DNA from: Cadophora sp. MPI-SDFR-AT-0126
Lineage: Eukaryota; Ascomycota; Leotiomycetes; Helotiales; Ploettnerulaceae
NCBI GenBank assembly: GCA_020747065.1
Contig: JAGMVK010000007.1
Coordinates: 2,108,001 to 2,172,000 of the forward strand
DNA length: 64,000 bases
Direction of reading: 5' to 3'
Part shown: positions 46,569-59,505 of the stretch, piece after piece
Layout of the letters: each line of letters starts with the position of its first letter
How positions within the stretch are numbered: the stretch's first letter is position 1
Program-made: the position numbers and the translations under genes
Notes under the pieces: generated by a model
Database searches by the model: none
Told to the model about the DNA's origin: nothing
Seen by the model: the letters and a program-made list of their open reading frames with translations, nothing else

Positions 46569-49500
46569 TGTACGGAGCGAAGGATTTCACAAGAGGATGA
46601 TATGACTTTGCCTTTTTGACTTTGTCCCGTCGAAGTCTGAGTCTGACAAAGCCTGACTTGTAACATGGATATGACTGAGCCGTGCGTTGAGAGATCCAGA
46701 ACAGATGCTCGCAGTTGACGATGAATGCCGACTTTCAACCGTATGTTCTTGAACTAGAGCATGCTCGTCGGTAATTAGGTCTAATTCATCCCCCAGTGGA
46801 CGACGATGTTTGAGTTTTCTTCTTCCTTTGTAAAAGGTAACCGCGGCTGTCGAGCTTGACCGTCGTTCAGTTGATTTGGGCGCTCATCCTTCATCATCCT
46901 TCATCTTCACATTCACCATTCGTCCCGTGCGTTTGGTGCTTCTGACTGGGACGGCCGATTTGATGATCCCAGACCAAAAGTGACCGATCCCCAAACCCTT
47001 GAGAATGTGGAGGTGGAAAGAGTTTATCTGAACCGGGAGGCTTTCAAGGCTGACATGGAACTCGCGAGACGGGATCATGGATGGAGATAGGGGGCTCGGC
47101 TAGCGATCCCAACACCCGGTTACGGCAGAAGATGTGCAGGCTCAATCTTAAAAGTTGTCAAGGGTTCAAGAACATGATTTTGTTGGTGGAGAGAGTTCTA
47201 GGGTCCTGAAACACAAAATCGCGGAGACGTTTACTAAAATGGGCTGCTCATTTCCGGGGGAGCTGTCGAGTTTCTGCGATAGGGAAGGTGGTACGAACAT
47301 CGCGGATTGCGAGCTGGAATCAAGTAATGTTCGGAGTTTCTGATGCCTGTTTTCTCGTGTTAATAGGGGCCATGCCGGTGTTGCCGAAAGCTGTGGGAGA
47401 CATTTATTTGGTTCCCCGAGGTCAACGATTCCATGAAGTTGGTTCTCCCGAAAGTGAAGGTTGGAGTGCATTTACATGTCCTCGTCCTTATGAAAGTCCC
47501 TCGATTCTTGAGGTAGGCCAGTGAGGTGGCTTGTGCTCCAGGCCGTTGTGGCGTCTACGCGGATTGACGAAACGACGAGGCGGCTTGCTCAGCAACGCGT
47601 AAAATAGAAATGTGCTTGGACGTTGTATCTTTCCAAGAAAAGAGTCGCGTCAGATTTGTTCTTCATGCGTACCAGGCGGCTGGATCAGCCTCTTTCTCGG
47701 GACAGACTGATTGGATTTCATGATGCTTGCTCATACAGCTTGGAAAAACGCTTCCATGTGCCGTTAATATATTTTCCACGTCTTGGAGATCCGGAGTGCA
47801 GACTGCTTGCTTTAGTCCATAGTTAGGTTGTGCTCAGACCACATGTATGTAGTGGCGAGACAGGAATTAGGCTTTGTTGACTTCAGAACCGAGACATGAA
47901 TAGAATCAACCTTCAGAGCTTATTAAGCAAAAAACTTTGGAACTGAGAGTGAAAGTCACATGGGAAAGTAAGGCTATGCAGCATCAGCACATTCCTGCAT
48001 TCGTCACACGCATACCTCCAGCATCATAAAAGGCACAATTAGCCCCCCACCCTAGTCGATGCAGTTGACGACCTGGCAGAGAGCAGCAGTCCGGCAAACG
48101 GTCCAGTTCAAGCCAAAGCCAGTGGAAGTGTTTCCTGGTTACTTGCCATTCGCTGTTGCGCAATTTCAAGGTTCTTTCTGTGTATCTCTGGTTCCGAGGG
48201 CTGCAAATTTGTCTGTTAGCATGTGCTATGCTCTAAATTCAGACGTTCCCCGTTTCCCCCTCTCTTCTGTGCTCTTCTCATCGAAGTATCGTGAACATCC
48301 CTGGATTGCAGGTCAAGCTTCTTCGGCAGTTCTCTTTTTGATGTCTTAGAGTTCGCGATCTGACCTCCAAGGCTGCATTCTGCAGAGACTTCTAGTTTGC
48401 AGTAGTCATTTGTTAGGTCTTTGGCACTTCCCAACCATCCGGCTTCTCCTGAAGGATTCCGGGTTTGGCTGAGCGAGGCGAGGTCTCCAACGGGACGGGC
48501 CATTGGAGGAGCTGCTAGTGAGCTCCATCGTTCATTATCAAACACCCACCCACCAGCTAACCGCTTCGAAGCAACACACCCCCACCACTGTCACCAGCGA
48601 ATGACAAATTTGGCTTTCCGCCATCTCGGGTTGTTTTTTGATTGATGTGGTTTGGAACATTTTCTCTGTCACCAAATCAATTCAGTTCAATTTGAGAACA
48701 AGGGATTGTGAAGAACAGCACAGGATATCTCATGGCTAAAGTTTTCTTGGCGACCTTAAGTGTCCGCCGGCTGTGAAGATTTGTGTGCCTGTAGCCCAAT
48801 CGGACTTGCAGCGTCGAGAAATTTCGGGCTGAGCTGTTACAAGCCAGGTAAATCACAATTTTGGGCGCGATTGACTGGTGGAGAAGATCAGCCATTTCTG
48901 GTCGTGGTGCTCACTCCTTCACAAAGACAAAATCCACGGCTTTGATCCGAAGCCCTGGCTGGACAAGAGAGGCCAGGCCAGGCCAGGCCAGAAAGTTGCA
49001 GGATCATCTCTCATCAGCCAATTCGGCCACCGTCACTCTTTCTCACCACTGTCGACCGCGGGTGTGTTCCTCTGCCTCTGCCTCTGCTTCCTCCAGACAC
49101 CAGCTGTTGACAGGTGGCTCTTGCTTGTCCGTAATTCCTCGATGACCAGCCCCAGCCCAGCCATGACTGTGAGTCGTCCTATCCGTCGTCTCTCACTTCA
49201 TCCCAATCCTAAAGTGTCTTTCCCCTCTTCCCTTTCCCTTTCCCTTCCTTCTTCCTCTACCTCATCCTAACCTGTCTTCCCTCCCGTGTGTGACTTCTCT
49301 GAAATCTGTGCACGCTGCATAGCGTCTGCATGTGCATGAGCATGATCACAGCCATGGGTGGCCTGGACGAGAAAAGGGTAGAGTGCATAGCATTGAGCGG
49401 ACATCCTGGATGGAAGAGACCCGATACTGAAATTAGCGTAGCAGGCTCGGCTAGGGTATATCCTCTAGCGTGGTTCCCACAGCTCGCTTGGTGTCCTTGC

Positions 49501-51030
49501 CCCTGAACTTTCCTCAATGCCCAGCTTGCGAAATGCTGTGTGGATGCACACTGGATGGGCAGAACGTGCCAACATCTAATCAAAGCTGCCCACCTTACTC
49601 CGTGTTCCCCCCTCGTAGCTTCTTGACCCCCGCTGATGACCCCTGAGGCTTTAGCTACATACAGCTTTGGCGCAGCGCGGCCTGACGAATTCAACAACGG
49701 TGGAAAACGCAAATTGGGCACTACGACGCCGTAGACCAATGTTGGTGCTGCAGCTTGATGAACTTCCCGAGATCAGATCTGATCTTCGGGCTTCACTCTT
49801 TCCTCCGCTCTGCTTTCGTCTCATCTCGTCTTTCTGATCCTGCTTGTGCGCGTCTCTTCTTGCTCAGCGTGTCCAGTGTTGCATTTCTTTGTTCAATCCC
49901 GTACCACGAAGACGAACGACAAGCATCGTCTGTTCTCGAGTCCCGGCGATCAGATCAGCCATATGTTGAGGTGACGGTGAGACGAAAGGAAAACCTCCGT
50001 CATATCCATTTTGCTTTTCTCGACGCGAATCTGGTAGACGACGGTATGCCCCTTTGTGTTCTGTCCAAAACAATGGATTTTCAGTTATACAAATCCCCTC
50101 GTCAAGCCATTGAATTGCTGCAATGGCTCTTTATCTCGAACACAATGGCTGATAGTTTTGCTTTGGACAGTATTACACGAGAAAACGATATTCCGAACCT
50201 TCCTCACTGCATTTTCTTGCGCATACCATCGCATTTTTGCTTTCTGCTGTCTCAATTACAGCCACAAGACATTCTCAACCTTCTCAACACGCCGAATCTG
50301 CAGTGCAGCAGCCAGAAGTCGAATTTGATATGAACAATTAGAAACGGTCGCAGCAAAACTTCCTCGCAAGGCTAGACCAGGATTCAAACTCAAAGGCGTT
50401 GTTATGAAATAGTCGAAAGATTCCCAAAAGCCCTGTGCTTCGAAACTCGTCCGATCTGCATTTATGCCATAAACATTGCGGTTCCAAAAAGGTAAGCATC
50501 ACTGTGGTCATAGCTCGTCGGTCACTCCCCCCTAATCTGCAGTCATTCTTTCTCCACCAAGCACCTTGCTCGCGATTACAAGTGATGTCTTGCTTACTCT
50601 CGTGTGGTCAGTCTGATTGTTCTCCTGCATCCTTTTAACGGTCATAGTTGTACAAACCATCGTATGTGTTGCTCTCTCTCCCCATACTGGCCAGACCCCT
50701 CAAGATCCCTGCCACAACCGAAGTTATTTCACTGACATATATCAAAGCGTTCCGTGCCATTGTTGAATTAAATTCCCCGATTCGACTCGGCGCCGATCCG
50801 GTAATCAAAGCATTTCCAAAACAGGTCCAAGTGCACGAGTTTCTGGGATTCACTGCCGTGAAAACGGATCCTTCCCAAGGGTGTCCTTGAACTCCCCCAA
50901 TTCGTTTTCGTCCAAACAATTATTGATACAACTGCGGGCACTCTCCTCATTGATGTCGAGCTTTTGACCGGACTTCGTCTGAAGGGTGTTGGTCTCCTGT
51001 TCTAGGCGTGAAGTACTGTCCACCGCCAAC
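46569..51030. other. Long intergenic region upstream of apsA
   Basis: 4.5 kb without a gene I can support. It contains a (GGCCA)4 repeat (48971-48990), CTCTGC repeats (about 49067-49090), a polypyrimidine tract (about 49215-49260) and a short exon-like ATG segment with a GTGAGT donor (49142-49168; see findings). A frame at 49758-50333 (+) is open for 191 codons but not protein-like. The right part is probably the apsA promoter and leader. Confidence 0.45.
48971..48990. repeat. (GGCCA)4 microsatellite
   Basis: Four perfect pentanucleotide units in intergenic DNA. Confidence 0.9.
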
Positions 51031-54000
51031 ATGACGGCCTGGGAGACGGAGGACGAGTACGCTGCTGCTGCTCAAGCCTCTCTTCCCACCCCAACGGACA
51101 CTCCCTACAGAACCCCGTCGAGAGGGTCGCGTCGTTCGTCGCGCCAAAAATCAATTTCTCCAGGTCCATCCTCGTCTCCTCCGCCGATGCCAACGGGCGA
51201 GAAAAATCGCCGAGGGTCTAAAGATGTAACCAATGATGAGAGGTAGATAATTGCTTTCTTTTGAAGTTTAATGCAAAACTGACACGTCCAATAGTATATC
51301 GATACTGGATCCAAGACGGTTCACTCCAACTTTGCACGCAAATTTAGTATCCGAAATTCTCGCACTTCGACGAGATCAAGAGGAAAAGATTAGGACGATT
51401 GAACACTTGGAGACGGACTTGCATAATGCTAGAGGAGACCACGAGGAATTAGATGCTAGTTTGGTAGCTACTTCGAAAGAGAATCGATCATTAAAGCGTC
51501 AATTGGCGCTGCTAGAAGGAGGAACCTCATCCGCCCTTTCGGAACTTGCCAGAGAGCGCGATGAAGCTGTGGATGCCAATGCTGAAAGCAAACGAAGAGT
51601 TGAGACTCTACAGAAGAAGGTCCGGAGCCAGGAAGAAGATTCGGACCGAGTCCACGAGCTGTGGGCGAGAGACAAGGATAACTGGGAGGAAGACAAGAGG
51701 AAGCTGGAGCGCAAGGTTCATGTGGCCGAAACACGATTGAAGACAGTCCTTGATGAAGTTGCGACATACCAAGCTCAGACGAATGGCCACATTCACAACG
51801 AGAGCGAGGCTGAAGAGACGTCCAGAGATCCTGTTCACGGTCATGGCAGCGACGCAGCGAGCGTGCGAACGATGAGCATGACCAACAGCATTAGATTCTC
51901 GATGTTAAATGGGCCCAATGGGTACGGGGGAAGCAAACTCAATGGGGTGAGCTTAGCGGATGAATTGGATCTGGATGAAGATGAGGATGAGACGGATCAT
52001 GACGGCCGTGAGAGTATCATATCTGTCAGACACAAGCGCAATCAGAGCCGCGAAAGTATGATGTCCCGAAATCACCGCCGAAACCAGAGTATGGAAAGCC
52101 TCATGCGACCTGGCAGCGTTGCAAGAGGAAGAATCTTGGCTCAGCAAGCAGTCCTGGAGAGGCTCGAAGGTGGTATCATGGAAGACGATGAGACGGTACC
52201 ATTGAAAGTGGAATATACTGACACAGGTGTCCAATATTCCCCTCCCTCATCGCCAACACTTGCAGCAGCTGAGGTCGCCTCGATGGTTGAGCCACTACCA
52301 GTAGATATTGCAGCTACAAAGGCTGAACGACAGACGGAGACCCCAGTACCTCGAGAATGGGAAATCGAGGCCAACCAGCGACGAAAGCGTGTGCATGCCA
52401 CCCCCCCGTTGATTATTGAACCTCCGACTTCTTCGATGGTATCTGCAGCTTCACAAACTCTGGAAGATCCATTGAGTCCCCCCAGAACACCAATATCACC
52501 TACCAGAATCCCACCACCGCCACCAACAGAGGACCGTGTGCATGAAATGACATCAATTTCTACGCAAACAGATGTTCCCGAGATACAAACACCATTGCCG
52601 TCTCCAAGGCGCGCCCCACCGCCACCACCTATTCCCATCCCATCCATTCAATTACATCCTCCCAATTCCGCCCCTGCTACACCGCATGAGCCACTGCTTC
52701 CCCAGCATTTCAGAGATGCAGGCTGCCAAATTTCTATGCAGGTACCCATCCCGACAAGGTCCATCTCTGTTCAAACCGAGGAAATTCGAGTTGCACAGCG
52801 CATCAATCTACTCCCGCCCCACCTCCAACCCTCCGCAATCTCCTCAAAGCCTCCCTCTCCAGAGCCAACTGAGGAACAAACCAAACGATTTTCTCCTGTA
52901 CCGGGAAATCTACCACCCAGGAACCCTCGTCGCGTGAAGAGTCGTACAAGCCTAGAGCAGGAGATCCCATCTTCTCCTCCAGAGCTGCCAAGTGAGACCA
53001 GAGATGCTTATCCTGGAAACAATGATGATGGACCATTGTCGAAAGATAGAGGCTCCATTCGACGCCCACACCGGATCAGCAGCCTGTTTGCTGGATTCGA
53101 TAATGTGAGTTCTGACGATGCAGAGGACTTTGCGGATGCCGACATGAGCGACAATGACTACAGAACGGCATTGTCTGCACCCAAGCCACAATCTGGTGGG
53201 CACAGACCAAGCAAACGTGTTTCACCCCCACCAACCTCGGTCCCTGAACATGGCGAGCTTGCAGAAATGTCCCGGCCTGTATATGGAAGGAATTCAAGGC
53301 ATGGAGCCAGTAGCTTTCATGGAGAATCATTCCCAGAGGTACAGGAGCTACCGTCAAGATCCACAAAGGCGCCTGTGCGTCAGCTCGACAAGCCACTCAC
53401 TCTGGTTACCAACAACAAGCAGTCTACAATGCGTCGAGCTGCTCTCATACAAAGCGGCGTAGCTGCCCATCAAGGACGTGCTAGAAGCCCAAGTCTTCCA
53501 GAAGCTGTCAAGGAGCCTCCTTTCCCGATCCCTACCAGAGCAAGCTCTAGACGACCTCCTATTAGTGCCAGTGCTCCTAGTGATGGGAATCGCAGCCCAA
53601 CTTGGGGACGAGGATCTGGCTCCCACAGAGGCGGACCTTATCGATCAAACAGCATCAGAAAGGTTAGATCTGCTGCTGCTCTTCCTCGAGGGGGCCGTGG
53701 GAGCTACAGACGTCACGGCAGTCGATCTCCACCGCCCATGTCAGCCTCTACAGAGGCGCCTGAGAGCCCTCAGTTACCTCCCATGCCCAATAATGATGTT
53801 ACCACGCCGCGATACATGCGAGACACAGGAAGCAGTCGTCACCGTTCACATCAGAGACAGCAGCCATCAACAACCACGGCACACACTACCAATACCAACA
53901 ATACTACTGGCTCTGTTGGAACTACAAACAATGCTACTAGTGTCGTTGATGCAATTGCCCAGACGATGGTGGGAGAGTGGATGTTCAAATATGTCAGGCG

Positions 54001-55249
54001 GCGCAAGTCTTTTGGCGTAGCAGAGTCGAATGGCATGGAGGGCGACAATGCCAATGGTGTTCGCCATAAACGCTGGGTATGGCTTGCGCCTTACGAGAGA
54101 GCTGTGATGTGGAGCAGCAAGCAGCCCACATCAGGATCGGCCTTGATGGGCAAGACTGGTCGGAAGTGTAAGTCCTGCCAACACCCTTCTTGAATACACC
54201 AGCTGACCTAAGTAGTGACAATCCAATCTGTTCTGGACGTGAAGGATGACAACCCTCCACCAAAAGGATCACCAGCATTGTTCAATCGCTCGATTTTGAT
54301 TTTAACTCCAGCACGTGCCCTCAAGTTCACAGCTACCTCACCAGAACGTCATTACATTTGGCTGACAGCTCTGTCCTTCCTGGCTCACTCATCGCAAGCC
54401 GTCCCTGAAATTGTTCAAGCACCGCTTCCACTACCTCAGCCATCGTTGCCCGACTTTGAATTGCCTCGGCAGTCTAATCGTCTTCGCAAACATGGCATAA
54501 GAGACTCGATTCGTGTTGCTAAAGGAAAGACGGTACTTGCTCGTCAAGGGCCTACCAGCGTTCATTCCTCACAGAACGACAACAGCACCAGAGAATCAGA
54601 ATCGATCTACTCAAGGTCGGATCCGCTGCAAGACACATCAGCCGATCCTCCTATAGTACCTCGCTTCTCAGAAAGGGGCCAATACTCTGTCCCTCCACTG
54701 CCAACTCATGGTAGAAAACGTAGTAACACAGGAGGGCGCGTCCCACCACCACTATCATTTCGAGGATTCTCGGGACCAGCCAGCAGTGGACATGCTCCAA
54801 CATCCAGTACAGCTGGCATGAGCGTCGGCACAACTGGCTCATCAGACATCTACCAATCCCAGCCGTCGAGTTCAGTCGCCGGTGGCCACACGGGAATGAG
54901 TGTCAGTGGCCGTTCTTCGATTCGCACATCAGACGCCAGCAACCGGCCAGGGACTGTCGTCAACAACTTCTTCGACGCGGTCGGAACCATGAGAATGGAA
55001 GCCTTCATCAGCCCCATGGCTTTGAATCGCTTTGATGACTTTCCCGATGAGCATGACGAGATGGATTTGATCGGGCAGCAGAGACGACGCAGCAAGGAGC
55101 GTAGGAGACGCAGTAGGAACAGAGACAGCTACTACTCCAACAAAGGCCGACCAAGTGATGATTGGTATGGAGGGAGCAAGACAGCTGGAGAAGAGGATTA
55201 CGGTCATTTCGACGGCGGGTTCGGTCATGATCCTTTTCGAGGGTTTTAG
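51031..55249 (+). CDS. Cortical anchor protein ApsA/Num1/Mcp5 type, PH domain
   Basis: Three exons (51031-51242, 51295-54167, 54216-55249) give 1372 aa. After a Ser/Pro-rich start comes a long coiled coil (about 80-230). An acidic stretch (DELDLDEDEDETD) and two RNQSxES repeats follow, then a disordered Pro/Ser/Arg-rich middle with several Gln-Thr motifs (380-570). A C-terminal pleckstrin-homology domain (about 950-1080) contains VGEWMFKYVRRRKSFG, RHKRWVWLAPYERAVMWSS, LTIQSVLDVKDDNP and SPERHYIWLTALSFL; the last intron cuts this domain. This is the Mcp5-type PH of Aspergillus ApsA, yeast Num1 and fission yeast Mcp5. Such proteins bind phosphoinositides at the plasma membrane and hold dynein for nuclear positioning. 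The tail of about 290 residues after the PH domain is Ser-rich with a basic RRRSKERRRRSRNR patch. Aspergillus ApsA is longer. Confidence 0.93.
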
Positions 55250-56385
55250 ACATGAAACCCGCGAGAGAATGTTGATGAAAAAAGACGAAGATTAAAAAGC
55301 GAACAGAATGTACATTTCCCATTGTACAGCGGGGTATGCAGGCAATACGGGGGCGGGTTACGGAAACACGGCGTTAACACGAAAACGGCTCACGCCTGGT
55401 ACTTTCGTCCTGTTTAATTTTGCGGCTCAACTTGATTTCATCTACTACTGGTTCGTTTTGCTCTTGGGATTAGGGACTGGGGCGGCGAACACGGAGTTAT
55501 TTGTGTGTATTATGTACAGACAAGGTAAGGTGAGGTGGCTATCTATCACTCGTTCTGAGCTGCCTCAACCTGTCTGATCTCTGTACGAACGAAACAACCA
55601 TCACTCGCTAGCTCAAGATCCCTTTTGTTACTTTCGCGTTGGGGCGTGGGTTTACTTGGTCTGGAGTGCGTGGTGTGGCTGGATTGCTTGATGGATGGAT
55701 GGATGAATTCTAATTTTGTTGGTGCAATGTGCGAATACCCCTATTTTCGCGGCTTGGTGGATTACTTTTTCGTGTATATGCGAGTGTGTGTTGTATGTAT
55801 GTAAAGAATTGAGAAAAGAGGAGAGAAAGAATCTAAATCAAGAAGTTTGATGATATGACTTGTGTTGATCGCTTGCATGTTTTGTTGACTTTAGCCTCGT
55901 TACCAAAAAGTACTGTAGTAGTAGTTGCAGAAATTAACCAACCAGTCGTAAGATAGCTTCAGAGGCCAATTACATTTTCACAATTCTTAATGACCCTGTC
56001 ACTAATACAAGAACCTAAACCTGACGACACTTCCATTCCGTAATATTACACTCCTAGCAGCCCACTTCTCCTGTGTAGAATAAGTCTCCAATCCACTCCA
56101 GGACTTCAAAACCTTTCTCGCTATCGCTCACCTCGTTAGCATCGACTTCTCTCATTACCACATATTTGCTTGTCAAAGCTCTGAGCCAAAGCCAATGAAA
56201 AGGGACTATGGATTTCTAGGTGACTTGTTCGTCTGCAGAACTGAGGAAGATAGTGTGACAAAATGACCATAGCTTCAACGAAATTCGAGGCACTGGGAGT
56301 GATCGTGTCATAAGAAGTAGAAGAGTTTTGGACTCGCTTAACTTCTATGAGGAAATGAGGAATATCAACTTGTCCATCCAACCAC
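55250..56385. other. Convergent spacer
   Basis: Between the apsA and dehydratase stop codons. It has a GATG repeat at about 55690-55706 and AT-rich UTR-like sequence. A minus frame running below 56386 is out of frame with the enzyme. No gene seen. Confidence 0.5.
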
Positions 56386-57702
56386 CTAACCAGCAACATT
56401 TTCAGCCGTCTTCTTCCCATCCATACCAACGACTTCACCCTGCCTCTCCCCTTCAGTCTCACTAACAGCATACAACTTCGACAAAAACTCCACACTCGTA
56501 TTGCCCCCACTAAACACAACGCCCAAATCCCACCCCTCGACACCACCCTCTCTCTCAACCATCCTCCTAAAATCCTCATTATACAACGCAACCGCCAATC
56601 CCACCACCGCACTCGGCTCCACAAAAACCTTCATTCTCTCCAACACCAGCCTCAGCGCCTTCTTGATCTGCTCCTCGGTCACGCTGAACATCTGTCTCAC
56701 CAGCTTTCGATCGTGGATGACCGTCCAGGGATACGCTCCTACAGGCGTGCGGAGTCCGTCGGCGATCGTGAGGGTCTTGACGGTCTCAATGCGCTTCCCT
56801 TGTTCCAGGCCGCGTTTGCAGTCGTCGCCGCCTTGGAATTCGGGTTCGGCGCCAAAGACGAATATGCTTGTCCCTTCGCAGCTGAGCGCTGTGCCGGATA
56901 ACATGCCGCCGCCTCCACAGGGGGCTATAATCGCATTCAGACCTTTCCCTGATGTGCCACCCTCGGCAGCAATGATGTTCTCGGCTTGTTCTTGGAGCTC
57001 TATGCCCAGTGTTCCTTGGCCGAGCATGATGTCAGGGTGGTCGTAGGGAGGGATTAGACGGGCTCCTGTGTCTTTCATGACGTCTGCGACCACAGCTTCG
57101 CGTTCTGTGCTCGTGCTTCCGCTGAATATGACTTTTGCGCCGTAACCTTTCGTAGCTGCTATTTTGGAGGGCGTGGAGATTGTAGGCATGACGATGTGAG
57201 CTGGGATGCCCATGGTGCGGGCTGCGAGTGCGAGGGCTTGAGCATGGTTTCCTGTTAGGAGACTTTGTTAGTCAATTGATGTTCTGCTGGAGTATATCCA
57301 GATGATTGGATGTCGCAAGGTCAATTGAGCATTTTCGCAGACCAAGTGAAAGAGAAACCAACCAGAGCTATGCGTAACTACGCCTTTCTCCCTCCCGCCG
57401 CCGTCCTCCCAGCCCTCCTCGGCCATCAACCTCTTCAAAGCATGGAACGCACCCCGCACCTTGAAGGCTCCCACCTTCTGCAGATTCTCGCATTTGAAGA
57501 AAAAGCGCAGCTTCGGGTTCGCGGGGATTTGGTCTGCCCATGGCGTGTCTGCTAGAGCGGCAGCGGATTGAGGCGTTGATGCGAGGTCATTGAGCGTTGT
57601 GTTTGTAAGGACGGGAGTGTAGTGGATGTGCTCTCGAATAAGGTCATGGGCAGCGATGACGGAGGGTCGTGTTAGAGGTGGGGATTTGGCGGGGTCGGCC
57701 AT
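56386..57702 (-). CDS. PLP-dependent threonine dehydratase / serine racemase-type enzyme
   Basis: Two exons (57702-57363, 57251-56386) give 401 aa. The PLP lysine is Lys81 in KCENLQKVGAFKVRGA. The join gives HSSGNHAQALALAA, and PCGGGGMLSGTAL is the phosphate-binding glycine loop. The protein lacks the C-terminal ACT-like domains of biosynthetic threonine deaminase (Ilv1), so it belongs to the serine racemase / catabolic threonine dehydratase / hydroxyaspartate dehydratase (yeast Sry1) group. Deamination of Ser, Thr or hydroxyaspartate, or Ser racemisation, is likely; which one cannot be told. The frame extends upstream to an ATG at 57804, but a TGACTC element 9 bp above that codon makes the 57702 start more likely. 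The next gene on the same strand is ketol-acid reductoisomerase. Confidence 0.9.
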
Positions 57703-58101
57703 ATTATGGCATGTAGGAAAGAAGTGACTTGCAAGGGAGGACCAGATGGAGAAAATATTTAAAAAATATGTAGCGTTGAGTGTACGTGAAGAGAGAGTAT
57801 ACAAGAAGCTTATGACTCTTGAAACTTCATGTCAGTATCCACTTAGTACCGTGCAACTCGGGGAAACGTAGGCCGGTCGCGGAGAGAAAATGTACAGTCA
57901 TACTTGGCTAAGAAAAAGATTGGTGTCGGTGCAATTGAAAAAGCACGTAAAGCAATGCTTGCAAAGTAGGTAGGTATAATAAACTTTTCGCAATTCCAGA
58001 TACCATAAATCCCCGTAGAAGGAGAGTATTGTACAGTTCGCCATAGTTCCACGCCCATTGTCAGAAAAAACCAGCCCCCATGTGTCGCGCAAAAATCAAC
58101 C
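57703..58101. other. Promoter of the dehydratase / 3' end of ilv5
   Basis: About 0.4 kb between two minus-strand genes. It includes the TGACTC element listed separately and AT-rich sequence. No further gene. Confidence 0.5.
57813..57818. promoter_or_regulatory. TGACTC, Gcn4/CPC1-type core
   Basis: TGACTC inside tatgactctt, 111 bp upstream of the dehydratase ATG at 57702. The same atgactctt context occurs upstream of ilv5. Confidence 0.35.
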
Positions 58102-59505
58102 TTACTTCTGGTTCTCGGGGCGGAGGGAGCTTGAAAGAGTTAGTAATGTTTTCTGTATCGGGGGTATGAATTCTTACCGAACGGCCTTTCCTGCTCTCCA
58201 GATCTCCAAGTCGCGGATCTCCTTCATCTCTGCCTCGTACTTTTGACGGTAATCAGGTTGAGAGTTGAAGGTAAGGGATCGCTCAGTCTCCTTTCCAGTC
58301 TTGACAGAGTCATACAGATCATTGAAAACTGGCTTCAATGCATCCTTGAACTTTCCGCTCCAGTCAATGGCACCACGACGGGCGGTGGTAGAGCATGCCT
58401 CGTACATCCAGTCCATGCCGTTTGCGCCAATCAATGGGTACAAAGACTGGGTAGCCTCCTCGACGGTCTCGTTGAAAGCCTCGCTGGGGCTGTGACCTTG
58501 CTCACGGAGGACCTCGTATTGTGCGAGGAACATACCGTGGATACCTCCCATCAAGCAACCACGCTCACCATACAAGTCGGAGTAGACCTCCTTCTCGAAG
58601 GTGGTCTCGTAGAGGTAACCACTACCGACACCAACACCAAGAGCAATTGCCTTCTCCTTAGCCTTTCCGGTGACATCTTGGTAGACGGCGATGGAGGAGT
58701 TGATACCACGTCCCTCGCGGAAGAGAGTTCGGACGGTACGGCCAGATCCCTTGGGGGCAACGAGGATGACATCGACATCAGTTGGGACATCTACCTTAGT
58801 CTGGTCCTTGAAAACTGGGGAGAAACCGTGGGAGAAGTAGAGGGTCTAAATGAGCGTCAGCTTGGGCAGATTAAACTTTATTTGGCGCAGCTTACCTTTC
58901 CCTTGGTGATCTGGGGCTTGAGTGCTGGCCAGGTCTCGCTTTGGGCAGCATCAGAAAGCAAGTTCATGATGATGGTACCCTTGGAGATAGCCTCATCGAC
59001 CTCGAAAAGAGTCTTCCCTGGGACCCAGCCGTCTTGTTGAGCATCCTTCCACGATTGCCCGTTCTTTCGTACACCGACCACGACGTTGAGACCTTGATCA
59101 CGCATGTTCAAGGACTGAGCGTGACCCTGAGAGCCATATCCGATGATTGCCATTGTGTCGTTCTTGAAGAACTCCTACTCAGGCATCAGTATATACTTCG
59201 AATGTGCGGTGTGAGGTTGAACAAACTTGGAGTTTAGCAGGAGGCCAGTCAGCTCTCTCTGGAAGAATTGTCAGCGTCTGAACCTAAAGGCGATCTTGCC
59301 AATGCATACCGTAGACATCCTCCTTGACACCAGCAAAGTCAATGGTCTTTACACCTCTGACCTGTTGAGCAGAAGCAACAGCTGCGCGGGCAGCTGCAGG
59401 TCTGGCCGAGGCATTGAGGGCAGAAACGAAGGTGCGACGGGCAGGAGCACTTAATTGCTTTGCCAATGGTGAGCGAAGGGCTCTGGAGAATGTGCGAGAG
59501 GCCAT
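58102..59505 (-). CDS. Ketol-acid reductoisomerase, mitochondrial
   Basis: Five exons (59505-59310, 59258-59227, 59174-58896, 58845-58178, 58129-58102) give 400 aa, the usual fungal length. The N-terminus MASRTFSRALRSPLAKQLSA, through RRTF and RGVKTIDF, is an Arg/Ala/Ser-rich mitochondrial presequence. The NADPH-binding motif is IIGYGSQGHAQSLNMRD (about 86-102). Downstream are VAPKGSGRTVR and the Mg/substrate-binding helices SDLYGERGCLMGGIHGMF and EATQSLYPLIGANGMDWMYEACSTTARRGAIDW. It converts acetolactate and acetohydroxybutyrate to dihydroxy acids in valine, leucine and isoleucine synthesis. The final exon encodes only SLRPENQK, and exon 2 is 32 nt. Confidence 0.97.

Noticed and set aside
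49758..50333. 191-codon open frame (+) upstream of apsA
   Set aside because: Mixed hydrophobic/polar sequence with no domain; more likely promoter or leader DNA.
57703..57804. Upstream in-frame start for the dehydratase (MYTLSSRTLNATYF)
   Set aside because: A promoter-like TGACTC lies only 9 bp before it, and enzymes of this family normally begin near the 57702 start.
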